Below, piece by piece: positions 34,085 to 45,888 of a stretch of DNA of 54,363 nt. The stretch is from assembly GCA_016946835.1 (NCBI GenBank), contig JACVTC010000054.1:1042501-1096863 (forward strand), written 5' to 3'. A program made the position numbers and the translations under genes. The DNA is from Neocallimastix lanati (nom. inval.). Its lineage: Eukaryota > Neocallimastigomycota > Neocallimastigomycetes > Neocallimastigales > Neocallimastigaceae. Within the stretch, counting starts at the first letter, position 1, and each line of letters starts with the position of its first letter. Under the pieces are notes generated by a model. That model saw nothing but the letters and a program-made list of their open reading frames with translations. It searched no databases and had not been told where the DNA came from.

Positions 34085-37000
34085 CTAATGATTACAATCA
34101 ATTAAGCAATCAATCATATTTATATTTCTTTTCTTAAAGGTATAGTTCAAAGGAGTTTCACCATGACTTGTTTTTTTATTAATATCTGCTCCATATTCAA
34201 TTAAATATTTCACTAATTCTTCATTATTATGTTCAATGGCAATAATTAAAGGTAAACGTCCAAATTGATCCTCTTTATTAACATCAGCGCCACATTGAAT
34301 TAAATATTTTGCTGTAGTCAGGTAGTCATTTTGAAGGGTATTAATTAAATAAGTTTCACCAAAGGAATTTTCTTTATTAATATCCACACCACTACAATTC
34401 ATAAGATAGTTTATCATATCTTTATTATTATAACTGACTGCCATAGATAAACAATTTTCTTTATTTATATTTGCACCATTATTAATTAAATTCTTTAGCT
34501 TATCAATAACATTATCCTTTATTGAAATTTTTAGAGGGGTTAATTCTGCACCACTACCAATTAAATATTCTATTATATTTAAATTTTTGGGTATATGTTG
34601 AATAGCTATGGTAAGAGGGGTATCACCAAGGTTGTTTTTCTTATTTACATCAGCACCATTACCAATTAAATATTTCAAAATATTCAAATTATTAATTTCA
34701 ATTGCTGTATATATTGGTGTATCACCATTTTGATTGTCCTTTTGATTAATGGAGGCTCCATGTTCTATTAAAAATTTTATCAAAGTTAGGTTACAAGTTC
34801 GTACAGCAACCTTTAAAGGTGTATTACCATGTTGACCTTCTTTATTAATGTCTGCTCCATTTTCTATTAAAAATTTCACCATATCTAAATAATTGATTTC
34901 AATGACAGCATTGAGAGGGGTGATGCCATGCTTATTTTCTTGATTGATATCAGCACCCTGTTCTATTAAGTATTTGATCAACTTTTCATTTCTCATTTTA
35001 GCGGCTATAATTAATGGAGTATTTCCATTTTTATCTTCTTTATTAACATCAGCTTTTAATTGAATTAAAAATCTAGTCATATCCAAATAACCGTTTTTAA
35101 TGGTACTAATTAATAAGGTTTCTCCATGTTTATTTTCTTTATTAATATCTGCTCCATGTTCAATTAAATATTTTACCAAGATTTTATTATTATAATCCAC
35201 AGCAACAGATAAAGGTGTATCACCTGATTCATTAACTTTATTAATATCAATGCCGTGATTAATTAAATATTTTACTTTATTCACAATATTATAGGATATA
35301 GACTTATTTGTTTGAAGGGCTAAAATATCATTACTGGAAGAATTTTCATTAATATTAGCACCGCTGCCAATCAAGTATTTTAAAATTTTCATATTTTCGA
35401 ATTCTTGTTGAGTGGCTTTAACGAATGGGGTACTGTCATCTAGTGATGAATGACTTTTCTGATTTACGTCAGCCCCATTTCCAATTAAATATTTAATTAT
35501 ATTAAAATTATTCACTTCTATTGCTACCTTTAATGGTGTAATTCCATTTTTACATTCCTTATTGACATTAGCTCCAAGTTCAATCAAATATTTTATCATT
35601 TCAAAATTATTGGCTCTAATAACAGCATTTAATGGGGTATTTCCTGAGACATTTTCCTTATTAATATCAGCGCCACATTCCATTAAATATTTAACCAAAT
35701 ATTTATTTTTAAATTCGGCTGAAATAATTAATGGTGTATCTCCGTTGTTATCCTCCTTATTGACATCTGCTCCACATGTTATTAAATACTTAAGCATATC
35801 CATATAGCCATTTTTAATAGTACTAACTAAAAATGTTTCTCCTGATTTATTAACCATATTAATATCTGCTCCATGATCGACTAAATATTTTACAACTAAT
35901 TTATTATTATAATTAACAGCAACAGAAAGAGGGGTTTCACCATTTGTACTGGATTTATTGATATCTACGCCATTATCTACTAATTCTTTTACTCTATCAA
36001 GTAGATTAAGACAAGTCAATTTGGTTTCATTTTCTGATGTATTGGTCATAATAGCACCACTACCAATCAAATATTCGATAATGCCCACATTTTTTGATTG
36101 ATATTTAATCGCCTTACTTAATGGGGTAGATCCATTGAATGGATTCTTTTTGTTGACATCCGCTCCATTACCAATTAAATATTTTATAAGCTTTAAATTC
36201 TCATTCTTAATGGCAATCTTTAAAGGCGTTTTACCCTTTTTATTTTCCTTATTAATATCGGCTCCACAATTAATTAAATATTTCATGATGTACTTATTAT
36301 TACGTTTGGTAGCTAAAATTAAAGGTGTATTACCATTTTTATCTTCTTCATTAACATCAGCACCCCCACTGACTAAATATTTAATTAAATTCATATTATC
36401 GACATAGTTATTTTCGATAGCAACAATTAAAGGGGTCTCTCCGTTTCTATTCTTTTTATTTATGTTGGCACCATGATTAATGAAATATTGAGCAAGAAAT
36501 TCATTTCCAGTTTTAATGGAATAAATTAATGGGGTATCCCCTCTTTGATCCTCTTTATTGATATCTAAACCATAATTAACTAAATAATTCAACATTTTTG
36601 TATTGTTGTCGCAATTTAAATCTTTCAAGGATAAAAATAGTTCACTGAAATTAATTTCTTTATGGATATTTGCTCCAGACTGAATTAAAAATTTTACCAT
36701 TTCTAAATTATTAGCTTTAATAGCTAATTTTAAAGCTAAATTACCTTGATTATCTTCTCTGTTGACATCTGAACCATTATTAACTAAATATTGTATTATA
36801 TTAGTATTATTAAATTCTGATGCAATAATTAATGGAATTTCACCCTTTTTATTTTTCATATTGAGATCTGCCCCATGATCTATTAAATATTTAATAATAG
36901 TTTCATTTTGAAGTTCAGTGGCTACAATTAAGGGTGTGTTACCCTTTTCATCTTTTTTATTAACATTAGCTTTCTGATCAATTAAATAATTAATCATAGG

Positions 37001-40000
37001 AATATTTTCAACTCTAATTAAATAAATTAATAATGTATTTCCTCTACCGTCAATATTCTCTATATTAACATCGACATAATCTGGAATTAAAACTTTAAAT
37101 AAATCAATTCTATTCTTATCAATTATTTTTTTTATTACACACTTATCAATATCACCATTAATCCAAGTTTGAAGGATACATTTGAATAAAGAAATGGAAG
37201 TTATTTCGTGATCTAATATATAATCAAAAACAGTTTCACTTTTTTTATTACATTTGTTAACATCATATCCCTTTTGAATGAAATCATTTATTCTATTAAT
37301 TTTTTCTTCATCAGAATAATTTTGCATTTTAATTAATGTAAAGAGTGGCGATTCACCTTTTTCATTAAATATATCTGTATTCAATTTATTACTATTAAGA
37401 AGTATTGAAATAATTTTTTTATTTCTTATATAGAGTGAAATATCAATTGAGGAATAACCGCGTAACATATTATTTCGATGATAATTAACATTTGCACCTA
37501 CGTTAACTAAATACTTCACTGCTTCTATATCTTCTTTAATAATAGCATATTGTAAAATGCTATATCCATTATGATCTAATTTATTAACATTGAATGAATG
37601 AATCAATTCTCTTAAAATTTCCTTATGATTTAATATATACAACACCAATAATGGCTTACAATAATATATTGAAAAATCAATGAAATTCTTATTTTTATTC
37701 TTGTAATTGTTACCATTTTCATTCAATATTATAGACTTTATTAAATCTACATGTTTTTGATCATTATCATCATCTTCTATAAAAGATGAATAATTATTTT
37801 TAATTATTCGATCAAGCTTTATTGATTTATAATGATTAAAAATTTTTTGTAAAAGAATATAGTTTCCATTTTCAATAGAGGTTTGTAATAATGAAGGATT
37901 GCTAAGAATATTTTTATTATTACCATTTTTATTAGTAAATTTTAATAAATATTCAAATATGTCTTGTCCTCTACCATAATATTTTAAAAGAGTTGAAGAA
38001 ACAATAATAGGTGATTCCCCATTTTTATCTTTAATAGTTAAATTCGTAGGAATACTTTTATCGTTTTCAACAATATACTTGATAAGCTTTAGATGTCCTA
38101 TCTTGATAAGTACATTCAATATTAAAGCTTTATATTGAGAACTTTTAGTTTTAATGCTATATAAATGGAAAGAATCGGCTTTTTCTAAGGATTCTATATT
38201 TAATAATTTTTTTATAAATAATCTCATGGAATCTATATTTTCTATTTTACTCGAAGATAATAAAACTCTTTCATAAATTTTTGAATCTAAACTATTATTT
38301 CTTAGCAAACTATCAAAAATATAAGTTATCATAAAAGTATTTTGGCAACGATTAGCGGATAATAATATTTTTTTGAAATTTATTGAGGCAAGGTTTAAAT
38401 ATTTAGGATTATATCTTTTACTTTTGAAAGCTTCTTCCATGATAAATTTACTTTTTGAAATATCATTTGTTTTACTGGCAGCCATTAATATTCCTTCAAT
38501 TGTGTCATTGATATCATTATATTTTAAGGTACGATGATTTATAATTTTTTTGGCAAAATATTTAAATAGAGATTCATTCTCAATTTGATTTATAATCAAT
38601 AATACCTTTTTAATGTCAAGATTTTTATTAAAATTGAAAGATCTTTGATTTAATAGGCTTTCAGTGATAAATTCTATTATATAGATATTTTCTATCTTAA
38701 CTGTTTCTAATATAATATTTTTTACGTTATTATGATTAAGGTTAAATTGTCGGCAGTTAAATAGTTCCCGGATAAAGCTTTTATAAATATTAACATTATA
38801 AATTTGTCTTAAAGTAAATAATACTTTATGAATATTCATATGACTACAACTCAATGATTTATTGGAAAATGCTTTTTTAATAATCAAATTTATAAAGTCA
38901 TAATCATCATTTATATATACACTTTGACTCATGATGTATAATAATGTATCAAATCTATATTTTCTAAAATCAAAACTTTCATGATTCACTGACTTTTTAA
39001 TAAATGATTTAATGAAATGGCTACATTTATAGTCAAGATCAAATGTTCTCATTATTTTTATTGGAAACTCCATGATGGATAATAATACTTTTTCAAAGTT
39101 TATAATTGTAAAATTAAATGATCTATGGGCCATTAAGCTATCGATAATTAATTCCATGGAATTAAAATATTTTTCATATTTTGTATTTCCTATTTCAAGT
39201 TTACTATTTTTATCAGATTCGCTATTTTGGTCTCTATTTAATTCTTCATAATTATTATAATAATAAGTTTCTATATCCTCTAAGAAATTATCTATAATTT
39301 CATTCAATATTACTTCAAAATTGATTATTTTTAAATCAAATGAATCATTATTTATTATAAAATCAATATTATTAGCAAAATACGAAATCCAATCTTCTTT
39401 TTTATTTTTTAAAACATTTTTCAAGGAAATAACTTTAAAATCAAGCAATTTATGATCTAACAGCACTTTAATTGCTTCAGTATTATTATGATTAATGGCC
39501 TCATCAAACATTTTATATATTACTTCATTATTATTAGAAATTAAGCAATTTCCATGATCATAATAACTAAAGAATAATTTTAATAACTCAGCATCGTATT
39601 TTGCAGCATTAATATACCATTCATTTGCTATTGATTTCTTTGGATTTTTTTCCAAAATTGTTCTTACGACGTCTTTCATACCATTGGAGATCAGTGAATT
39701 CATTAATTCTGATGTTATTTCAAAACCATGATTTAACAGATAGGTAAGATGACCTTTTGTGAAATATTTTTCTTCAATTATCAATTTAAGAATATTATAT
39801 TTATTTTCAATAGTATAGTTTACTTCAGCACCATTTTCTATTAAGAAATCAATTAAGGCATAATCATTTTTTGAAAAAGCAAAGAATAATGGTGTCTCAT
39901 AAATATTAATATAATAATTTAAGTTTTTATATTGAGATATTATAAATTTTATCATTTCAAAAGAAATATCATTTTTAATTGAATAAATTAAAATATCGAA

Positions 40001-41842
40001 ATCATTCGTAGTAAAATAGGATAATTGTATTTCATTTTTAGATAGATAATCATTTAATTCGTTTATATTACCAATATTTATTTTTTCTAATATGGTCTTC
40101 AATTGTTCATTTTTTGTGTGCAAATTATTTATAAATTTATCATTTATTGGAATCTCCAAGTTTGAATTTTTAATACGATTAACAATTATAGATTGCTTTT
40201 CCTTCTTATTTTCAGAACTGTCATTATCTAATATCTTAAAAAATTCATTTAATATCAAATTTTGATCTCTTGAATCAATTTTTAGTAAATCAATAATTAG
40301 ATCAAAATTATTATTCGTTAATGCAACACTATAAAGAGATTGGTTAAATTTTATTTTATTTTTTTCATGATGTTTTTTAGAAATAATAGATTCTAATTGT
40401 TGATCTGATGTTTCTCTTTTATTTTCATATAAAGATAGTAAATTCAAAATAAAAAGAGTATCACTGGTAGCATATTTAATGATGATTTTTATGAGTTCAT
40501 TATTATTATTTTCAATTAGTTTAATTAAGAAATCGATATTTGAATGAATATCAATATTATGATGTAAAATATATTTTAAATTTTCAGTATTTAATAAGTT
40601 ATCTTCATATAACCAAGTTAACATGCAACCATGATTGATGTTTGCACCTACTTTTATTAAAAACTCGGAGATTTTAAATTTATTTTGTGAAATAGCATAA
40701 TAAAGAAAAGATCTTTCTTTATTTGTTTGTTTTTCCTTAATAATTATATTTAAATCAGTATATTGACATTCTTTAATAATATAATTAATTACTTCAATTG
40801 AAGAATTATTTTCGATGGCAAATTTCAACATATCTTCGTCGATATGATATTTAATATTAAAATCATCTAAATGAATTAAATTTTCACTAATATAATTTTG
40901 AAGTTGAATTAAATCGCAAGATTTAATTAAATTTAAAATAGTATCATAGCAAGAAAATAATTTAATAATACTATTTTTTAAGTTTTTATTTTCAATTTTA
41001 TTTATGAAATCATTTTTATCACTTTTATTATTTATAACTGCATAAATATCTTTTAATATGATTTTATTTTCTCTTATATCGTTATCATATAGAATAGAAA
41101 GGGCATTATAATTATTACTGCCAACCGTTATTTCATACATATGTTTATCAACTGAAACTTTAGTTTTTTCGCTATTAATAAGCTTTTTTAAATTTTTACT
41201 AGACAATGATTTTTTATATTTATATATATCGAGCAATTTTAAAATAAAGTTATTATTATAAATAAAGTAACTAAAAATTTGACTTAAAAAATAATTTGCA
41301 TTATCTACATTATAGGTAATATTAATATTGTTAATATTATTATTCCTATTGATTGGAGGATTATAGATTAATCTATCAATTAAATTTGAAGTTATTTTAA
41401 TCCCCTTGTCCAATATATATTTTGAATTTTTTTTATTTAAAATTTTTTTAATAACAGAAGGTTTTATATAATTAATATCAGCGCCATATTTAATTAAAAT
41501 ATTGGCTATTTTGAAATTATTTTTTTCTAAAGCCAAAGCTAAAGGTGGTTTTAAAAAATTGTCATTGGAATATTCATTTAATGTTTCAAATCTATTAAAC
41601 TCATATCCATAGTTTAAAGTACTATACTTAAAATGATTTATAATAAATTCTATCATTTCCACCGAAACATCATATTCTTCAATACAGTATTTTAAAAAGT
41701 CTTTACTAAAATTTTTTGTAAAATATTCTATTTCGATATTGTATAATTTAATAATATTTTTTAATTCATTTACTTTATCATTTTTAATTAATTCAGATAT
41801 AATTTTAGGCTCAATTGCCCTTTTCCCAAATCTTCTATCCAT
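34085..41842 (-). CDS. Giant ankyrin-repeat protein, 2,585 residues
   Basis: A single intronless frame from ATG at 41842 to TAG at 34085. Residues 1 to about 830 hold three ~290-residue blocks of divergent ankyrin-like sequence, each starting like ELIKNDKVNELKNII and later ALALEKNNFKIANILIKYGA. Residues about 836-1225 are a different repeat of about 45-50 residues with a SFNF..INFEKVLLSI...FIK..LLN pattern. From about residue 1410 to the end are canonical 33-residue ankyrin repeats (GNTPLI.A...N...IKYLI..GADVNKE), again in higher-order blocks of about 270 residues marked by NIIEYLIGSGA. There is no signal peptide, membrane span or enzymatic motif. It is likely a very large binding scaffold; partner unknown. 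The many repeats make assembly collapse or expansion possible, though the frame is intact. Confidence 0.92.
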   Translation of the reverse strand: MDRRFGKRAIEPKIISELIKNDKVNELKNIIKLYNIEIEYFTKNFSKDFLKYCIEEYDVSVEMIEFIINHFKYSTLNYGYEFNRFETLNEYSNDNFLKPPLALALEKNNFKIANILIKYGADINYIKPSVIKKILNKKNSKYILDKGIKITSNLIDRLIYNPPINRNNNINNINITYNVDNANYFLSQIFSYFIYNNNFILKLLDIYKYKKSLSSKNLKKLINSEKTKVSVDKHMYEITVGSNNYNALSILYDNDIRENKIILKDIYAVINNKSDKNDFINKIENKNLKNSIIKLFSCYDTILNLIKSCDLIQLQNYISENLIHLDDFNIKYHIDEDMLKFAIENNSSIEVINYIIKECQYTDLNIIIKEKQTNKERSFLYYAISQNKFKISEFLIKVGANINHGCMLTWLYEDNLLNTENLKYILHHNIDIHSNIDFLIKLIENNNNELIKIIIKYATSDTLFILNLLSLYENKRETSDQQLESIISKKHHEKNKIKFNQSLYSVALTNNNFDLIIDLLKIDSRDQNLILNEFFKILDNDSSENKKEKQSIIVNRIKNSNLEIPINDKFINNLHTKNEQLKTILEKINIGNINELNDYLSKNEIQLSYFTTNDFDILIYSIKNDISFEMIKFIISQYKNLNYYINIYETPLFFAFSKNDYALIDFLIENGAEVNYTIENKYNILKLIIEEKYFTKGHLTYLLNHGFEITSELMNSLISNGMKDVVRTILEKNPKKSIANEWYINAAKYDAELLKLFFSYYDHGNCLISNNNEVIYKMFDEAINHNNTEAIKVLLDHKLLDFKVISLKNVLKNKKEDWISYFANNIDFIINNDSFDLKIINFEVILNEIIDNFLEDIETYYYNNYEELNRDQNSESDKNSKLEIGNTKYEKYFNSMELIIDSLMAHRSFNFTIINFEKVLLSIMEFPIKIMRTFDLDYKCSHFIKSFIKKSVNHESFDFRKYRFDTLLYIMSQSVYINDDYDFINLIIKKAFSNKSLSCSHMNIHKVLFTLRQIYNVNIYKSFIRELFNCRQFNLNHNNVKNIILETVKIENIYIIEFITESLLNQRSFNFNKNLDIKKVLLIINQIENESLFKYFAKKIINHRTLKYNDINDTIEGILMAASKTNDISKSKFIMEEAFKSKRYNPKYLNLASINFKKILLSANRCQNTFMITYIFDSLLRNNSLDSKIYERVLLSSSKIENIDSMRLFIKKLLNIESLEKADSFHLYSIKTKSSQYKALILNVLIKIGHLKLIKYIVENDKSIPTNLTIKDKNGESPIIVSSTLLKYYGRGQDIFEYLLKFTNKNGNNKNILSNPSLLQTSIENGNYILLQKIFNHYKSIKLDRIIKNNYSSFIEDDDNDQKHVDLIKSIILNENGNNYKNKNKNFIDFSIYYCKPLLVLYILNHKEILRELIHSFNVNKLDHNGYSILQYAIIKEDIEAVKYLVNVGANVNYHRNNMLRGYSSIDISLYIRNKKIISILLNSNKLNTDIFNEKGESPLFTLIKMQNYSDEEKINRINDFIQKGYDVNKCNKKSETVFDYILDHEITSISLFKCILQTWINGDIDKCVIKKIIDKNRIDLFKVLIPDYVDVNIENIDGRGNTLLIYLIRVENIPMINYLIDQKANVNKKDEKGNTPLIVATELQNETIIKYLIDHGADLNMKNKKGEIPLIIASEFNNTNIIQYLVNNGSDVNREDNQGNLALKLAIKANNLEMVKFLIQSGANIHKEINFSELFLSLKDLNCDNNTKMLNYLVNYGLDINKEDQRGDTPLIYSIKTGNEFLAQYFINHGANINKKNRNGETPLIVAIENNYVDNMNLIKYLVSGGADVNEEDKNGNTPLILATKRNNKYIMKYLINCGADINKENKKGKTPLKIAIKNENLKLIKYLIGNGADVNKKNPFNGSTPLSKAIKYQSKNVGIIEYLIGSGAIMTNTSENETKLTCLNLLDRVKELVDNGVDINKSSTNGETPLSVAVNYNNKLVVKYLVDHGADINMVNKSGETFLVSTIKNGYMDMLKYLITCGADVNKEDNNGDTPLIISAEFKNKYLVKYLMECGADINKENVSGNTPLNAVIRANNFEMIKYLIELGANVNKECKNGITPLKVAIEVNNFNIIKYLIGNGADVNQKSHSSLDDSTPFVKATQQEFENMKILKYLIGSGANINENSSSNDILALQTNKSISYNIVNKVKYLINHGIDINKVNESGDTPLSVAVDYNNKILVKYLIEHGADINKENKHGETLLISTIKNGYLDMTRFLIQLKADVNKEDKNGNTPLIIAAKMRNEKLIKYLIEQGADINQENKHGITPLNAVIEINYLDMVKFLIENGADINKEGQHGNTPLKVAVRTCNLTLIKFLIEHGASINQKDNQNGDTPIYTAIEINNLNILKYLIGNGADVNKKNNLGDTPLTIAIQHIPKNLNIIEYLIGSGAELTPLKISIKDNVIDKLKNLINNGANINKENCLSMAVSYNNKDMINYLMNCSGVDINKENSFGETYLINTLQNDYLTTAKYLIQCGADVNKEDQFGRLPLIIAIEHNNEELVKYLIEYGADINKKTSHGETPLNYTFKKRNINMIDCLIDCNH

Positions 41843-42845
41843 TTTTAATTATGCTTATATGTTTTACTAATTAATAAATAATATAAAATAAAATATGATA
41901 TTTCTAAATAAAATAATAAATTAATTCAAAAAAAAAAAAAAATAAATAAATAAATTGTTTAATAAAATATTATAATATATTTTTATAATATTATTTTCTT
42001 ATTTATTATATTTTATATATTTATTTATATATTTATTTATATATTTATTTATCTATTTATTTATTTATTTATTTACAATGTAGATTGAATTATTTTCCAT
42101 TTTTTTCTTCTTTATTTTATAAAACAGATTACATTATAAAAAAAGAAAAAGTTCTTTTTCTTAGTAGTAAATTATTACTACTATATTATTTTTTTTTATT
42201 ATTATTTTTTTTAATTTTAATATTTTTTTCTTTTTAAATTTTTAATATTTCTTGAATCTCATTTTCCATTTTTGGAAATTTTTTCTTTTTTACAAATTTC
42301 TGATATTATTTTAAAGTTGTAAAAACTTTCATATATTTCTTTATATTGAAAATATATAAAATATATTATAATTATATACCAATAAAATAAAATATAATAT
42401 ATTTTGTTTAATATTTATTAATTTAATTTTAACTATTTTATATATATTATAATATATTTTATACATTTATCTTTAAAAATATTTTATGCTCGATTAAAGA
42501 ATTAATTTATTGCAGTATATAGTTATTATATTAATAATATATGTAAATTATATAGATTACATTTGTACTTTTTTAATTTATCATTCCTTTTTTTTTATTT
42601 ACTTAATGGTCCACAAGTAATTATATTCTAATATATTGTAATATATAATTTAATATATAATTTAATATATATGTTAAAGTATATTATGAATATATAATAA
42701 TATGTTATAAGTATTTTAAAAAATCAAAGCCATATTTAAAATATTTAAAAAAAATTTTTTTCTGTATATTAAATAAAAAAAAAAAAAGGAAAATATAAAA
42801 GATTAATAATAAAAAAAAAGTTACATTTACTGTCATATACATAAT
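41843..42845. other. AT-rich region upstream of the giant gene
   Basis: About 300 bp before the giant gene's ATG are two back-to-back perfect hairpins: AAGAAAAAG/CTTTTTCTT at about 42143-42162 and TAGTAGTAA/TTACTACTA at about 42162-42183. Otherwise low-complexity AT; no gene. Confidence 0.5.
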
Positions 42846-42849
42846 TAAT

Positions 42850-43175
42850 AATAAAAAAAAAAAAATAAATAATAATAATTTAATAATAATAAATAATAAA
42901 TAATATAATAAATAAATAATTATAAATAATAAATAATAAATAATAAATAATAAATAATAAATAATAAATAATAAATAATAAATAATAAATAATAAATAAT
43001 AAATAATAAATAATAAATAATAAATAATAAATAATAAATAATTGAATAATAATAAATAATAAATAATAAATAATAAATAAATAAATAATAAATAATAAAT
43101 AATAAATAATAAATAATAAATAATAAATAATAAATAATAATTAATAAATAATAAATAATAAATAATAAAAATTAA
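42850..43175. repeat. AATAAATAAT-type tandem repeat
   Basis: Long run of TAAATAA units with occasional slips, similar in kind to 5710-6035. The 181-residue open frame across it is Leu/Ile/Tyr low complexity and is not a gene. Confidence 0.9.
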
Positions 43176-43272
43176 AAAGAATAATATTTTATTTAATAAT
43201 AAATACGGCATTAATTTAAATGAAATATATTTGTTAAAATTATAAACCATATCAGTTGTTTTTAATGTTTAT

Positions 43273-43419
43273 TTACTTATTTTTTGAACTGTAATATATA
43301 TATTCAACAAATTGCTTTATGATCCTTCTCCTAGCAGAATTATCAATTGATGAAGAAATTAACAGACTCCCAATAATCATTTTCAGGATCAGAATCATCA
43401 TCGGTCTCCTATTTGTCAT
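43273..43419 (-). pseudogene. Possible LINE C-terminal scrap
   Basis: A 48-codon minus-strand frame contains SLLISSSIDNSARRRIIKQF. This lines up with LLGGRSINNSTREWKNPF of the LINE at 12968-17240 and with GERRRFINNIFQ of the copy at 26099-26660. Another frame over the same bases reads DDDSDPENDYWESVNF, so a shift may have occurred. Short and low-certainty. Confidence 0.3.
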
Positions 43420-43722
43420 TCATCGATATTATTGATCAACATAATTTTTTCGTTTTTATTTTTCATTAATCATATTTTTATTTTTAAAAAAAAAAAAAGA
43501 AAAAATAAAATTTATTAGTTTTATAATATCATTGTTAAAATTAAAATTAAAAAAAATATATATATAATTTGTTATAATTTATTATTAATATTATATTATT
43601 ACTTAAAAAAAAAAAAAAAAAAAAAAAAATTAAATATAGTTTGTTATTAGTATTTTCAAGTTAATTTTATTAAATAGTATTAGATATGGAATTGGAAAAA
43701 ATATATATACAATGAATCTAAT

Positions 43723-43969
43723 GTGTGGCGTATTTTCGTATGTGGCTTGCTTTTTTATAATAAATAATAAGTAATCTTCTATATATATAATTTATTAATA
43801 TTCAATTATAAAAATAAAAATATTTTATAATTCTTTTTTAATAGAATATATTATTTCTTTTGAAATAATAATTATTTATATATTTATTTATGATTGTATA
43901 AAATATATTAAAAATGTATGGCTTTATTTTAAAAACATTATAAGCCACATTGCGAAATGCACGATCCCC
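43723..43969. mobile_element. MITE copy, reverse orientation
   Basis: The right end, read inverted, is GGGGATCGTGCATTTCGC followed by AATGTGGCTTATAATG. The left end is TGTGGCGTATTTTCGTATGT with GTGGCTTGC. The interior matches the copy at 6323-6608 over much of its length. The left terminus has drifted more than the right. Confidence 0.72.
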
Positions 43970-44861
43970 ATTTATAATATAGTGTAATTGAAGCTTCTTA
44001 ACTTTTTTATTTCAAAAATCATTATTTTTATTAAATAGTATTGGAATTTCAAAATAAAATCTTATTTTAATAAAAATCGAAAAAAAAAAAAAAATTAAAA
44101 ATAATTTATTGTATTTCATTAATAATATAAATATTACTATTATTAACTATTATTTAATACCATTAATATATATATTTACTATTTATAATTATTATAGTTA
44201 TTATTTATTACTCATTATTTCAATTATAATTATTTAGTATTAAAATAGTTTTTAATACAGAATTTGTAAAAAATAATATATAATATAATGTGGTTGAAGC
44301 TGAACCTTTTTTATTTCATAAATGATTATTTTTACTAAATAGTAGAATTTCAAAATTAAATCTATTATTAAAAAGTATCTTATTTTAAAATTAAAGTTTA
44401 ACCCAAAATTACATTTTACAATAAACCAATAAAAAAATAATAAAAATTTATATTATTGTTTAATAATAATAATATCCTTCAAAAATATATATATATATAT
44501 TTTAATTATGTATTTACTATTAAAAAAATAAAATATTTTAATACTAACTTTTAAAATTAATTATTTTTAATTGAAATTTATATATAAATAAAGTTTTTTA
44601 TGTAAATAATTCATTATTATTATTTGATATTCTATTATTTAAAAATAAGTAATTACTATTATCTATTTTCATTTTACCATAATTAATTTTTAATAACAGC
44701 ATTTCATATTACAAATGATCATATCCCTTCAATAATGATTCAATAATACATAAAGATTTTAATAAATTCATTATTATCATATACTATAAATAAATTAATA
44801 ATAAATTCATTAAACTATTTTTTTTTCGTTTAAATTTTTATTTATTTATTATTATTTTAAA
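43970..44861. other. AT-rich spacer upstream of structured copy 3
   Basis: Low-complexity AT sequence; no gene. The last 40 bp (TTTTTATTTATTTATTATTA then TTTTAAA) are shared with the 5' flanks of copies 4-6. Confidence 0.55.
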
Positions 44862-45888
44862 GGTTCAAGCGCTACGACAATTCATTTAAATACATTAATA
44901 TTAAAATCATATAATTATTTTAAATCAAATAATTTATACAATTTTTATTATTATTAAAAAATAAAATAAAAAATAAATAAAATATAAAATAAATATGAAT
45001 CCGCTCTTGAGTTTGCACCTTTAAAATGTTTAATGATTTTAAATATTCCTTTATTATAATAAGGAATAAATTTTACTTTTTGGTTTATTGAAATAATTTA
45101 AAAAAAAATAAGGTTCAAGCGCTAGTCAATCAATTTATTTTATGATCCGCTCTTGTTTCACCTTCTTCTTCTTTTTTAAATGAAAATTTTAGGTTTAAGC
45201 GCTACGACAATTCATTCAGTTGAAAATATTTCAAATATTTTCTTTTTTTTATTTCACTTTAATTAACTAATGAATCCGCCTTAAGTTTGTACCCAAAATT
45301 TTTTTATTCCATCATTATTATTTGTTGTAAGAAAGTTTAAAATTTGGTTCAAGCGCTAGTCAATTCCTTGATTAGCTTTTCTATAATTCTTTACTATAGG
45401 AATCCGCCTTGAGTTTGTGCCAAATTTCTTTCCTTTTTATCCTTTTTTTCTTCAAAAGAAAATAATTTTATTGGGGAGCAAGCATATGATTAAAACACAT
45501 TTTGAGAAATCTTAAATTTAATTTAAAGATATATAAAAAATATATAGTATAAAATATGCATAAGATATATATAAAACATTATAATAAATTTAAAAAAATT
45601 AAAAAAATAAAAAAAATAAATTAAATAATATTTGTATTTCAAGGTAGTTTGGGTATATTTAATAAAAATTTCATTTTGTTGAAATTTTTTGGTATAAAAA
45701 CATCATCAAGAAAATACATTAAATTCAAATTATTTTTTAAATTTCTTTTATTACTACTATTAATATGCTTTTAATAGTAAAATGTTTTTTTATTATTGAT
45801 TTTAAATTTGTTTTAAATGATGCTTTCACCTCTTAATTATAATAAATACTTATTATATTTTATTTTTATGAAGTGAAAGCACGAAGAA
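44862..45888 (+). ncRNA. Structured repeat element, copy 3 (subfamily II)
   Basis: Longer than subfamily I because the apical part of hairpin A and the linkers between A and B and between E and F have grown. Order A-B-C-D-E-F-G is kept. Hairpin B has ATCA/TGAT as apical stem where copies 1-2 have ACCACTTC/GAAGTGGT: different bases, same pairing. Hairpin B's outer stem is AAGGT/ACCTT. Hairpin G has TTTCAC/GTGAAA where copies 1-2 have TTTCAT/ATGAAA. This copy alone lacks the poly(T)-AG seen at 16-40 bp upstream of copies 4-6; it has TTTTTTTTCGTTTAAA there. Confidence 0.77.

Noticed and set aside
42705-43250. 181-residue open frame of Leu/Ile/Tyr
   Set aside because: Translation of an AATAAATAAT tandem repeat with no complex sequence.
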